Positions 24,901 to 35,400 of a stretch of 64,000 nucleotides of DNA are shown one piece after another; within the stretch, counting starts at the first letter, position 1, and each line of letters opens with the position of its first letter. The notes under the pieces are model-generated. The model saw only the letters and a list, made by a program, of their open reading frames with translations, was not told the origin of the DNA and ran no database searches. The position numbers and the translations under genes were made by a program. Origin of the DNA: Astropecten irregularis (Eukaryota; Echinodermata; Asteroidea; Paxillosida; Astropectinidae); assembly GCA_963971285.1 (NCBI GenBank), contig OZ020248.1:3534001-3598000 (forward strand), read 5' to 3'.

Positions 24901-27900
24901 TGTCTTTGTGAAGTTCATGAGAAGAGCTAAGAAGTCAAATACACTCTCCTGGCCACACGACTCCTGCAGTGAGTGTTGGATACCATTTCAAGATGTGATA
25001 CATGTACTATCAGTGCTCCAGAACTGCAGGGACGAGGGGGCCGCCAGTACACATTATCTAAAGCAGACTTCAATGACATTCAAGCCAACCTACCAGCATT
25101 TATTAAGTAAACCACTGCAACTAACAACATCTATGCAGTATTCTGAAAGCAAGTTGCTAGAATATGGTAATTTTGTTGAATGCCTGGATCTAAAGTCACT
25201 TTTATATTTCCGAAAATGTGAAAAACTGTGTAATTTTCAAAATGCAACCTAACCATGAAGGAGTTGAGTACCAAAGCTGAAATTTGGTTTGTAAGTAGAT
25301 ATAATGTACATGTTTAAATACTGAAAGTTTGAAATATTTTGTTAACTGTCCACAGGGGGAACCACTCGCATGACGGAAAGGCTCTTTTGTGGTCTTTTAT
25401 GATTTTTTTCCACCTGATCCCAAATTTGGATGATTGCCAATCCTTTAGAAATGGATTGTTTTGGTCCTATTTGATTTTGGTGATAGAAATGAACCTATAG
25501 ATGATTTATCTGAGATTTGGGATCCATGTGACCCCTGATGAGGTCGCAGGGTGACCCCAAAAATCATTCAAATCACTCCCGGCAAGAATAAAGTGTGTAT
25601 TTTAGGGGCAAGTAACTTGAAATGCAGACATAATATCTACTATTTAAGGCCAAATGATGAATCTAGGGCCAAATGTTAGTAAGAATACAAATTTCCAGCC
25701 CGATAGCTGTTTCCGTTATCAAGTTATGGCCTCTCAAAGTTGGAAAAAAAGCATGATTACGCGTTTTCGCGACTCGGCCGGGTGGGCGGAGCTAAAAAAG
25801 GGGGGTTTTGAGCAAATTTCAAATGACTGTATCTCGGAAACGATAAGGAGTATGAAGTTAATTTTTTCTTTGTATCCATTTTGGCCATAGTGGAACATTA
25901 TGACAAAGTTTCAAGTAAATCTGAGAGGGTCACCTGGGGACCTCTGGTTGATTTGACATGGAATGACCCTGGACATAACACGGTATGAATTCAAGGAGAG
26001 TAGGGACAAAGGATATGAAAAGGACAGAATATGTCTCGTATGTCATGCCTATATTAATTTTGGCTCCAACTACAGCGTGGTCCAAGTGCGGCACAGTCGT
26101 TATCCGAGCCATCACGCTCGGCCAGTTGTCAACAAGGACAGGTACCAGGATGGCAATCTACCACTTGACATCAGCCGGCCAGTGCAAGCAGCAAAGTGTG
26201 ACGTGTCATCTTCATTGCTTTTGTATGATCCACTTGTAAAGTGAGTATTTTGCAGTGGTCACGGTCATTTCCCTCAAAAAGATCATGAAGTGTGTAAGCA
26301 AGCATTCCTCATGAGGCATTTGTGGGAGTCAAATTTCTTTTAGAGCTACGCTATGGAATAATATCCGCTTTTATGTAGGGCATAACACAATCAATGATGT
26401 CTCTATACACGTATTACATTATCCCTGGTTATTGGGTTACATTGACATCCCTGAAAAACAATCGCAAATTCTCTGGGGAGTATACAGCCCCGGCTGCTGT
26501 AAGGTGCACAGAGGCTAATCAAACCACAAAGCCATCTCTACCCTCACAGATACCCATTTACACCTGGGTAAAGAGGAGCAATATGTGACAAAGCGTCTTG
26601 CCCATGGACGCAAGCACCACTAGCCCATGGCTGGATTCGAACCCACAATCTGTAGATTGACCACAAAATCTTGAGTACAACATGCTAGACCCCTAGGCTA
26701 CAGCACCCCACAAGAGGGGTATAAAAAAGTAGAGTTATATTGGTAAATTTTGTATACTACATGTATATTTTGGGTTTTTTTAACACAATGTGTTTCTTTA
26801 CTAATTTTAATTGACAAATTGTTCTGAATTGACTTCTGTTCATCAGGTCAGATCTTAATGTTTGTTCCAACCCGTCTTCCGCCCATCTGTTGAGAAAGGA
26901 GATAATATATCTCCAAAGAGTCAAAATTTTAACCTGTGATGTTGCTATGGACTGATGTTTCAGTTTATAAACATGTTGAGATTAATGCAAGTTTTCTGCT
27001 TGTGTGTATTTTATTTTTCATTTTCAGTAAATTTGTCAATATCATGAACAAGCGAGGCAAGAAACAGACAGTGAAGAAGATTATGGACCAGGTACAGTAT
27101 CTTTAGATTTTGATTAGATCGTTATTTTGCTGGGAGGGGGATGGGTCACGTGGCTGCCTTGGGGATGGCCATCAGGAGACCGAGGGAGTACTGCTCGAAG
27201 GTAGATACGGTATAAATGCACTGCCACAGTGCATGCTCCCACTGATTGATTGTTTGATTGTGTTTGTGGCTTTGCCTTGAACAGACAATGGAACTGATAA
27301 AAAGAGAGCAGTTGAAGAAATACAACAGAGCACCGGAGGCAGAGAGGTCCAGCATCGAGACCGACCCACGCATCATATTCCACAAGGCCATCCAGAACAG
27401 CAAGCCCCTCATGGGTCTGGCCGCTGTCAAGAAAGGTGGCAAGAACTATCAGGTATAACCAACTATGGTAATCCAAGAGTTACAATGATCTCAAAGAAGT
27501 CAAGCCAATCAAAACAGTGCTCAGAAGTTCTTGTGCTATGTCGTTGTTGTCGTATGAGACGTGGCTGTTCTCTTCCTGACCCATCTGATAATGGAGATCT
27601 TTCCTGAGCTGATCAGTAGGTTCCAATTTGGAACAAACCTGTCAACTCTTAAAGGCCTACAGGGTATAAAGATGGTGATGGTGGAAACATACCGTGATTA
27701 GGTTTTCCTGCCTGAAATGCTGTATTTATTTGCAAAAGAGTAAAACCAATGACCAAAAACAATTTTTATTTTCGGAAGATAAAACTAACGGTGACAAGAT
27801 TTTAAAATACTGTGGCCATTTTTCACTGTTTTCTCAAAAAGTTGGCACCGTATGGGACTGGGAATTTCACAGATGTCTGTTACTGTATCTTTCTTGATAT

Positions 27901-28841
27901 TTTTGCCCATGAATCTACATTTCTTTGATTAAAACCAAAGTATGAAATTACCTTTTAACTATTTTTCCTGATTTATTCACGGATGTGATTCGTTTGACTC
28001 CCGTCCAGGTTCCCACCCCACTGGATCCTCCCAGGCAGCGCTTCTTGGCAATGAAGTGGATCCTGGAAGAATGCTTCAGCAAACCGCTGAAAGTCCACAT
28101 GCCAACCAAACTATCCAGTGAACTTATAGATGCACACAATAACACGGTACATCAAGATTCCTAGGTTTTGATACTCGTACTTTTTAATTCTTGGCTTCTA
28201 AGAATTAAAATTGGGAATAATGACACTTATATCTGGTTTGCCATTCAAATTTGCAAATTATTTATGGGGTTGATTTCATGAAGCCCTACGATCGATCGTA
28301 ACTCGAGTTACGAACGATAATCCATCATAGGGGGCCTATCCTACACAGGACTACAATGCATCACAAGTCCTAAGATTGATAATAAGTTACAACAAGTTTG
28401 GTGAAATTTACCCCTGATCATAGAGCTATATTTTATACTCCTAGAACCATCTCGACTCCCTAATCAAGCACAAAGCCATCTCTACCCTCACATGCACCAA
28501 TACACCTGGGTGAAGAGGAGCAAGTGTCTTGCCCAAGGATGCAAGTACCCCTAGTCCATGGCTGGGTTCGAACCCACAATCTGCAAAATTTGACCACAAG
28601 ATCTTGAGTACGACACACCAGACCACTAGAGGGCATAGCATCCCCCCCCCCAAAAAAAAATATATATACACTTTGTCTGGGAAAAAAATGTGTCAAGATG
28701 ACTCGAATGACATGGTATAAACTTATTTTTTAACAGCAATTTGTTTACTTCTCTTTTCAGGGCAAAGTAGTGAAAAGGAAACATGATCTTCACAAGCAAT
28801 GCGAGGCCAATAGAGCATATGCACACTTCAGATGGTGGTAG
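21991..28841 (+). CDS. MRPS7: Mitochondrial ribosomal protein S7 (uS7m), complete, six exons
   Basis: Component of the mitochondrial small ribosomal subunit head, binding 12S rRNA. Exons: 21991-22070, 26076-26240, 27028-27091, 27285-27452, 28009-28146 and 28761-28841 (stop TAG). They sum to 696 nt, 231 residues (human 242), and every junction keeps phase. The start ATG lies in CCAAGATGGCGCCGCC; exon 1 encodes an Arg/Phe-containing leader typical of import signals and ends VWIPG, joining VVQVRHSRY, which parallels the human LTQVRWSRY segment. The uS7 core follows: DPLVNKFVN, the [10 protein letters not shown] segment, [17 protein letters not shown], and the C-terminus RKHDLHK...AHFRWW, matching the human tail. 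Intron 1 (4.0 kb) holds a foldback repeat and a DNA transposon whose right end is only about 105 bp from the exon 2 acceptor; introns 2 and 4 hold tRNA-derived SINEs. The 3' UTR contains a small MITE; candidate AATAAA signals occur at 30201 and 30344. Confidence 0.97.
22207..22853. repeat. Foldback element made of two opposed 16-bp minisatellite arrays
   Basis: Left array 22207-22349: about nine copies of a 16-bp unit, CGTACCCAAGTCAACT and variants. Right array 22707-22853: the reverse complement of the same unit. Between them is about 355 bp of unrelated AT-rich sequence. Both outer ends read GGGTCA inward. It lies in MRPS7 intron 1, about 140 bp after the exon 1 donor. Confidence 0.85.
23304..25969. 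mobile_element. 2.67-kb DNA transposon with about 755-bp terminal inverted repeats
   Basis: Both ends begin GGGTCATTCCATGTCAAATC reading inward. The left arm (23304 to about 24063) and right arm (about 25214 to 25969) are inverted copies with scattered differences, so the arms have diverged. The element is flanked by TGGA on both sides (23300-23303 and 25970-25973), a 4-bp target duplication. The centre carries a transposase-like open frame on the plus strand. It sits in MRPS7 intron 1, just before the exon 2 acceptor. The superfamily is not assigned here. Confidence 0.85.
24218..25252 (+). pseudogene. Transposase remnant of the intronic DNA transposon
   Basis: An uninterrupted frame of 344 codons; the first ATG in it is at 24230. 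It contains [18 protein letters not shown], an acidic motif resembling the second catalytic aspartate region of DDE transposases, then [16 protein letters not shown], which recalls uncharacterised transposase-like proteins of cnidarians and other marine invertebrates. The last codons run into the right inverted repeat. There is no room for a normal N-terminus between the left arm and the frame, so this is probably a 5'-truncated copy. Family assignment is inference. Confidence 0.6.
26452..26722 (-). mobile_element. tRNA-derived SINE (family S2), MRPS7 intron 2
   Basis: On minus: TGGGTTCGAATCCAGCCATG (B box) and a downstream body shared with 28440-28650 (CACCCAGGTGTA, GTAGAGATGGCTTTGTG). Both copies lie in MRPS7 introns. 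Confidence 0.7.
27649..27958. mobile_element. TTAA-type MITE (family A) in MRPS7 intron 3
   Basis: Family A is defined by ends TTAAAGGTAGTATCATACTT reading inward on both sides, about 300-400 bp, with interior blocks ATACAGCATTTCAGGC and CATACGGTGCCCACTTTTTG. The palindromic TTAA at each end is the likely target duplication, as in piggyBac and Kolobok relatives. In this copy the left terminal block is deleted. Confidence 0.7.
28266..28414. mobile_element. GGGGTCGATTTCA-type MITE (family C) in MRPS7 intron 5
   Basis: About 150 bp, ends GGGGTTGATTTCATGAAGCC and GTGAAATTTACCCC; interior ATCGATCGTAACTCGAGTTA is self-complementary. Other copies: 28902-29039 and 37547-37696. Confidence 0.7.
28440..28650 (-). 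mobile_element. Family S2 SINE, MRPS7 intron 5
   Basis: Ends in a C/A tract (28641-28666) that may be its poly-A-like tail region in reverse. Confidence 0.7.
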
Positions 28842-28901
28842 CATCCAGAGCACAAACACTTGGACATAACCATTTTGAGCTTGGAGACATTTACGGTATC
28901 T

Positions 28902-29039
28902 GGGCTCGATTTCATGAAGCCCTATGATCGATCATAACTCTAGTTACAAAGGATAGCCCATAGTATCCTATGTAGGGCTGCAATGCATCAAGTCTTACGA
29001 TTGATAGTAAGTTACAATGAGTTTGGTGAAATCGACCCC
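28902..29039. mobile_element. Family C MITE in the MRPS7 3' UTR
   Basis: Begins 61 bp after the MRPS7 stop and carries the same ends as the intron copy, so it is probably transcribed in the mRNA. Confidence 0.7.
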
Positions 29040-29325
29040 TGGACTGCTTGATGTGTTTGGAGGATACTTGTCTCTGCTCCTGTGTTAATACCAAAGTTAA
29101 CATGATACGGAATATCCTTATGAATGTGGACCAGTTTCGAAGTTGGATATGGTTGTCAACTTGTCACTGACACAGTTGGGCGACAGAAACGTAGAGATAC
29201 CCGTGCTTTAAAATAAGCTAATAATCAGAAAATGAGTGGGTTTGTACAAATGACGACATTATAACTACAAAACATGAAAAGAAAGTAACTTTTTTATCTT
29301 GTGAGAAACTCCATGTGACATATAT

Positions 29326-29549
29326 TTATCTCTTTTGTGAGTATGGGGTGGCTCTGTTAAGAGCCGGTTAGCTCGACGTTCCGGCCAGTATGCTCTGGCC
29401 GTCTTGAGGAAACTGCTGCAGCTGTGAGCTTGAGACTGGACTAGTAGTTTCCACAGCTGCAGCATTCTCCTGAAGATGGCCAGAGCATACTGGCCGGAAT
29501 GTCAAGTTAACTGGCTCTTTTCAGAGCTATCCAATACTCACAAAAGAGT
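29326..29549. repeat. 224-bp imperfect hairpin in the MRPS7-TMEM94 interval
   Basis: Arms of about 75 bp include CTCTTTTGTGAGTAT, GCTCTGTTAAGAGCC and CGGCCAGTATGCTCTGGCC with their complements; a second inner pair is GCTGCAGCTGTG and its complement CACAGCTGCAGC. Confidence 0.75.
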
Positions 29550-30676
29550 GTCACACAGTGTTACCTCCAATTTCGGGAAAAAGGGCACTGGACAGCAGGT
29601 CTAGTAACTGAACATTTATCTAGACCTGAACTTCTTTTCACTAGACCTGTGGCATTCATGTACATAGGAAAACCGTACTTGTATGGAATATTTTGTCGAA
29701 AATCATAAATTTAGGCACCATTTCAATTGTGCAAGGAAAACCAAATCACTAGACAGCCGGACTAGTGCTGTACACACTTTACTAGACCGACACTGAAATC
29801 ACTAGACAGCCGGACTAGTGCAGTACACACTTTACTAGACCGACACTGAAATCACTAGACTCGGTCCACGGTCTAGTGGATATTTCGAGCCCTGTATTAC
29901 CGTACTTTATGTCCTTCCAGTTCCACCATGCATAGCCTCAATTCAAAACAAGAGCTTTGACAGTCCATGTATTCTTCACTGTGTTAAGACCTGGAGACCA
30001 TTCTGTCACATTTATTATTAAGCTGCTTCCAAAATACACACACACTTATTTGGTCGATGTTATGACGAATATCTTAAAAACATAGGTGGGATTACTGACT
30101 CAATTTGACAAATAATTTCCAACTTTTGTCATTTAACATTTCAAACTTCTAGCATAACACCGGGGCAACTTTTGTAAAATGTAGTCAAACAATGATACTA
30201 AATAAAATTGTTTTGTAAAAGCTTACATTGCCTGCTACCTTTCTTCGTACTCTCTGTTTTTTTGTACATGTTCATTTCATCTAGTGAAATCTCCACTAAA
30301 ACAATATAATTTCCATATACATGTATATTTCACAAAAATGTACAATAAAATAAACATATCATCAAGTGCAGTAAGACTAATAAATGACTCCAAAGTAATA
30401 TTTTAACCACAGATGGAACCATCTAAATAAATATTTCATTTTTGTTCGTGCTCTCTATATTTTCAACGATAACTATCTATAGATTCTCGGAACCTTCTTC
30501 AAATACGACACTTCTTAATCAACTAAGGTGACAGATTTTTTTTTATTACAAGCAAAATCTCTTTTGGTTTCAAATATATATTATTTCTGATTGGCAAAAT
30601 GTACAAATTTCTAATTCATGTGATAAAACTGTGTACGAATTAAGTACTGTGCGTGCAAACATACACATCAAGTGTT

Positions 30677-30815
30677 TGAAAAGTGAACAAAGAAAAATTT
30701 GACTGGAGCGGGATTCGAACCAGCGACTTTGCAAAATACCGTACAGCGTACTGGAGTTCTTACCAACTGAGCTATCCAGCCCTATGTTGGTGGTGTCCAT
30801 GATAGTCAATTATCT
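30677..30815 (-). mobile_element. Family S1 SINE between MRPS7 and TMEM94
   Basis: Reads on minus as GGATAGCTCAGTTGGTAAGA then GGTTCGAATCC; the clearest tRNA-like copy in the window. Confidence 0.75.
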
Positions 30816-31763
30816 TTGTTCATTTGACAAACATTTATTACCACTATAAACATATCCTGCACAGTTACACAGGGATTATTTTCACAATGGTGCATTACTA
30901 TAATACTGGTTGGGCAATAATCTATCAGTGGACATAGGATGGACTAACCATTGACCAGTGCGAACAAAGCCAATGGGTCCATCTTGAGAAAAAAACAAAA
31001 CATGAATCAAATACTAGATTTCCATACTGCCAGCTTGCACAACTTATACAATTGTTAAGAACAGTAAACACAGGCATGCAACGTTTCCTTGAATCAGCTG
31101 ATTTTTTTGTTTTTCTTATCACACTCATGCCATGGAAAAGGCCCTTGGATAGGATGTCCAAATTTATGCCGAGATTGCCGACATTCTGTCGACTTGTTTC
31201 ATGTCAAATCCATATTTCTTATTGTTCTTTTAGTACTGGTATGAAGTGTGTTAACTTCAATAACTTGTAGAATCGTGTGTGCTGATTTGCTATTTTAAAT
31301 CCATGCACAAGACATATTTTCCTGAGAATGATGATCGACTCAAGACTAACATTTTAAAGGTATGTTTTACATGTTGGAAAATGTACATCCAAAGTTCTTA
31401 ATTTAAAAAATTCTGAGTGTTTTATGTGGGCTTTGAAAATAAAACATATCTGGCGCAGTGATTTCCAAATTGGTTTTTGTACAGACAAACAATTTTGGAA
31501 TTAAGAGGGCCTGACACGTTTCGATCTTCGCATGATCTTTATCGAAGGCTAAATGACAAGAGGACAAGAACGTGCAAGTAAAGATACACATAAATGTACG
31601 AGAGGATCAGAACAAAACAGGGGGGTTGGAGTGACCAGAGAGGGTCTGAGGTAGGCGAGTGTGGTCAGGGAAAGGGGACGCAGGGATCTGGGATAGGCAT
31701 GCAAGATCAAATGTGGATGATAACATCACATTGGGCTTGGGGGAACAGAGACGAAAGGGGTAA

Positions 31764-32105
31764 TTAAAGATAGTATCATACTTTGGCAAGAAACCAAAAC
31801 GGAAATGCTCACAGATTTACGTATAACTTACAGGGTATGAAGATGGTGGTGGTAGAAACATTCCGTTCATTTTATCCAGAAATTAGTAAAACAACGACCG
31901 AAAATCTGTTTGTTCTTTTAAAAAATCAAAAATAAAAGAGAAAAGACTTAAGAAATACTGTGGCTGTTTTTCACTGTTTTCTCAAAAAGTGGGCACCGTA
32001 TGGGACTGAAATTTTCACAGATGACTGTTACTGTATCTTCCTTGATATTTTTGCCCATGAATCTGTATTTCTTTGACAAAAACTAAAGTATAATACTACC
32101 TTTAA
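31764..32105. mobile_element. Family A MITE between MRPS7 and TMEM94
   Basis: Nearly full length, both terminal blocks present. It lies within a few hundred bases of the TMEM94 stop codon. Confidence 0.75.
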
Positions 32106-32213
32106 GAGGGTATAAAAAGAGGATTTAAGAAGATGGAGAATTAGGTGACCAATAATGCAGGGTGAGGTGAGAATAAAGATGAATGAAAAGGAGACAACCA
32201 AACAATTGTGTTT

Positions 32214-32219
32214 AATAGT
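32214..32219 (-). terminator. Candidate TMEM94 polyadenylation signal
   Basis: ATTAAA on minus, 190 bp after the stop. No AATAAA was found closer than about 30836. Confidence 0.3.
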
Positions 32220-32408
32220 CATTTTGCTTCCTGGATGTTGAGGTCATGGAGTTGAATGGTCCGGAGGATTTTCATCCAAACTAGTTGAGTTTCACATGAG
32301 AGTGGATAGCGGGATTCAGAGCCAACAGAAAACAATAAATAGGCTTTGGTCTCGAGTGTTTGATGGAATAACATCAACCCAGTTTGCAACTGGGCTCAGA
32401 TGTTTGTC

Positions 32409-35400
32409 TTAGAATGGAGAATTCATCCCCAGCTTGGTGCCAAACTGTAGCTGAGTGCGTCGCTGCCATCTTACAAAGACCCTGAGGAAAAGGAGACATG
32501 TTGATTATCAAGGATGGAAGGGTTATTATCATAGGAAGCCTACACACAATAAAACTTCAGAGGAGTTTATATTCAATTTCCTCAAATCTATCAGGAAAAT
32601 GATAAAAACAGTTGAGTTTTTGCCTCAAAATCTAGAAACCACCAAATAACAATGTTGCAACCTGAGAAACGGTACATGGGGGATCACTCAAAGAGGATGC
32701 GGCTTTTTAATCAATATAATCTCCAGATAACCACAAGGGAAACTGACTGGATTAATTTGAAGTCATTGAAATGTGAGCAAAGGAAAATTGGCTGGAGCAG
32801 GATTCGAACCAGCGACATTCGGAATAATGTACCAACACCCTCTTACCAACTGAGCTATCCAACCCTATGTTGGTGGTATCCCTAATTATTTAGAAGCTAT
32901 GAAACCACTCACATACCACTATATCCCAAGGATCATTTAAGATACATGCAGTATTAGCAATGCTGCAACCTGAGAAACAGTACATGTGGAGGATCACTCA
33001 AAGAGGATGCAGCTTTTTAATCAATATAATCATCAAATAAACCACAAAATCTAGAATCAATCAAAGAAATATGTAATACTAAATGAATGTTTTATCTATG
33101 ATAATTATATGGGTGTATGTCCTTATTATCTCATACCTGATTTCTATAAGCTTGACCGCTTCGTTCATGACCAGAATGACCAGCGGCCAGAAACACGCAA
33201 TGAGCCAGACCTCAAGGGGCACATCTGCGAGGGTGACCACTTGACCGTCGACAGGGAATGTTGACCATATCCTCACGTCCAGGACAAAATAAACAATCTG
33301 GAGCAAAAGGCTTAGAACGGAGAAAAAAACGAATAACCAGAAACCGTTGGAATATATGATCAGAAAAAGACACTTAAAGGTAATATCATACTTTGGTTTT
33401 TGTCAAAGAAGTGCAGATTCATGGGCAAAAATATCAAGACAGATACAGTAACAGTCTTCTGTCAAATTGCCAGTCCCATACGGTGCCCACTTTTTTAGAA
33501 AATAGTAAAAAACGCTCATGGTATTTTAAAAATGTCCCAGGCTGTCCGCACTTGACTTAAAATGGGAAATGTTACCATCAGCTCGGTAAGGTTTACCATT
33601 CCAGTGTGGACAGGGCTTAGGAGGGAAGCCTTGACACATTACTTATTAACAGAAACAGAGGAAGCTAGATAGAGATCAGTGTAGCCCAATGGTCCACACA
33701 AACCTCTAAGAGGACAGACGAATACGAGACCAAGATAAACTGAGTTTGCATCAAGGACATAATGAACCCTTTTATAGTGTCTTCAAATACTTACAGGATC
33801 AGCACAGTGACGCACCACATGCGATTAGTAAACGGCTGCTTCTTCCATAGCGGCTTGAGATTATGCACGTAACTGATGGACGAAACAACTACGAAGAGGA
33901 AAAAATAAATTAAATCTTAATGAGTCCTGTACTTAATACCAACTAGAAACGTTCTTCTCTTCTTGAACTAAATGACTTATGTAAGGCCACATATCATACT
34001 ACTTGTGTATCAAAGATACAGTACAGGATTGGTGGCCTACCCAAACAGAAATATTCACAGATTTACGTATAACTTTCAGGATATGAAAATGGTGCTGGTA
34101 GAAGCATACCGTTAAAGGATTTCTGCATGAAATGGTATATTCATCCAGAAATTAGTCAAACAAAGACCGAAAACAGTTTTGATCTTGGGGTAAGATCAAA
34201 CCATTCTTTATGTTTTATGTTTTATTAGAAAAACTGAGTCGGGTTTTAGCTATTTTCTTGTGACTCAGATCTCCGATTGAGCTCAAATTTTCAGACAGAG
34301 TGAGTGCTGTTCTGTGACCTTTACCAATCATGTATTATACCTTAAAAAGGGTCTAGAGGGGGGCTGCTCTTGATGAAGTCATTGTTTGAGCCTAAACTTG
34401 CCGAGGCAATGTTTTTTTTATACTTACTGAAGTACAGGACAAGCAGAGCGGCCTGGAAGTTTTGTGCGAGTACCAGGTGGGAGGAATATTCAGTCTTCAG
34501 TCCATTCCAGAGAGATGTAGAGTTTCTGAGGAACCAGATGAATCCACCAAATTCAGAATCAATAGTCGGAACAAATGGATTGAACCAGTTATTGAACCTT
34601 AAGGTATATGTACCGCCACTATACCATCTCGGCATCAAGATTTTTCTCCACAGCATTCAACTCTCATCTACTCAGGTAAGAATGTTGTTTAAAGGTACTA
34701 TCATACTTTGGTAGGAAACCAAAACAGAAATGTATAACTTACAAGGTATAACAAGGTTATACTTGCATATAACTTTATACAAGGTATAAAGATAGACCAG
34801 GTACAAACATATTGTTCAAATCTTTCCGCCTGAAATGCTGTATTTATCCAGAAATGAGTCAAACAAAAGATCACAAACAATTTGGATCTCCGACATCAAA
34901 ATCTCACATTTACATTTACTTTACAGTTTCACGTAACAAATGCAACGTTTTTTTGCCGTTTTATACTGTTTCCAACAATCAATTGAGCTGAAAATTTCAC
35001 AGGTTTGTTATTATTCCATGACAAATCAAATTATGAACAGACCACAGCTGTTCTATCAACTTCACCAAAGTATGATACTACCTTTAACTTCCATTAGCCT
35101 ACTATGAATGAAGTATGAAGTAATAATGTCCAATAAAATAATACATCAAAAGTTGTACAACATGCTTCGGACACTCCACGATTCTCACACTGGCTTGCAC
35201 ATAAACGATTCAAGGAAGAGAAAGAACTTCATCCAACAGTCTTCTCAGACTGGAGCATCCCCATCAACCGTTGCTAAGCAACACCTCACCTGTTTCCAAG
35301 GATGAGATGGCAAGAATCAGCAGCATCGTCAGCGATCTTCCGGCAGAAGGCGTGTAACGTGAGGGCGTGGCAGAGCAAGACAATGAAGAGAGTGGCGCCA

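Larger units (their letters stand above)
28842..32408. other. Tail-to-tail interval between MRPS7 and TMEM94
   Basis: Holds both 3' UTRs. Contents: a family C MITE, a 224-bp hairpin, duplicated CACTAGACAGCCGGACTAGTG words at 29755-29870, a SINE at 30677, a family H arm at 31496 and a family A MITE at 31764. No further gene seen. Confidence 0.6.

Noticed and set aside
25963-26075. In-frame upstream extension of MRPS7 exon 2, with an ATG at 25963
   Set aside because: That ATG lies in the end of the transposon. The exon at 21991 joins 26076 in phase, starts in a strong context and restores the human-like N-terminus, so the extension is intron.
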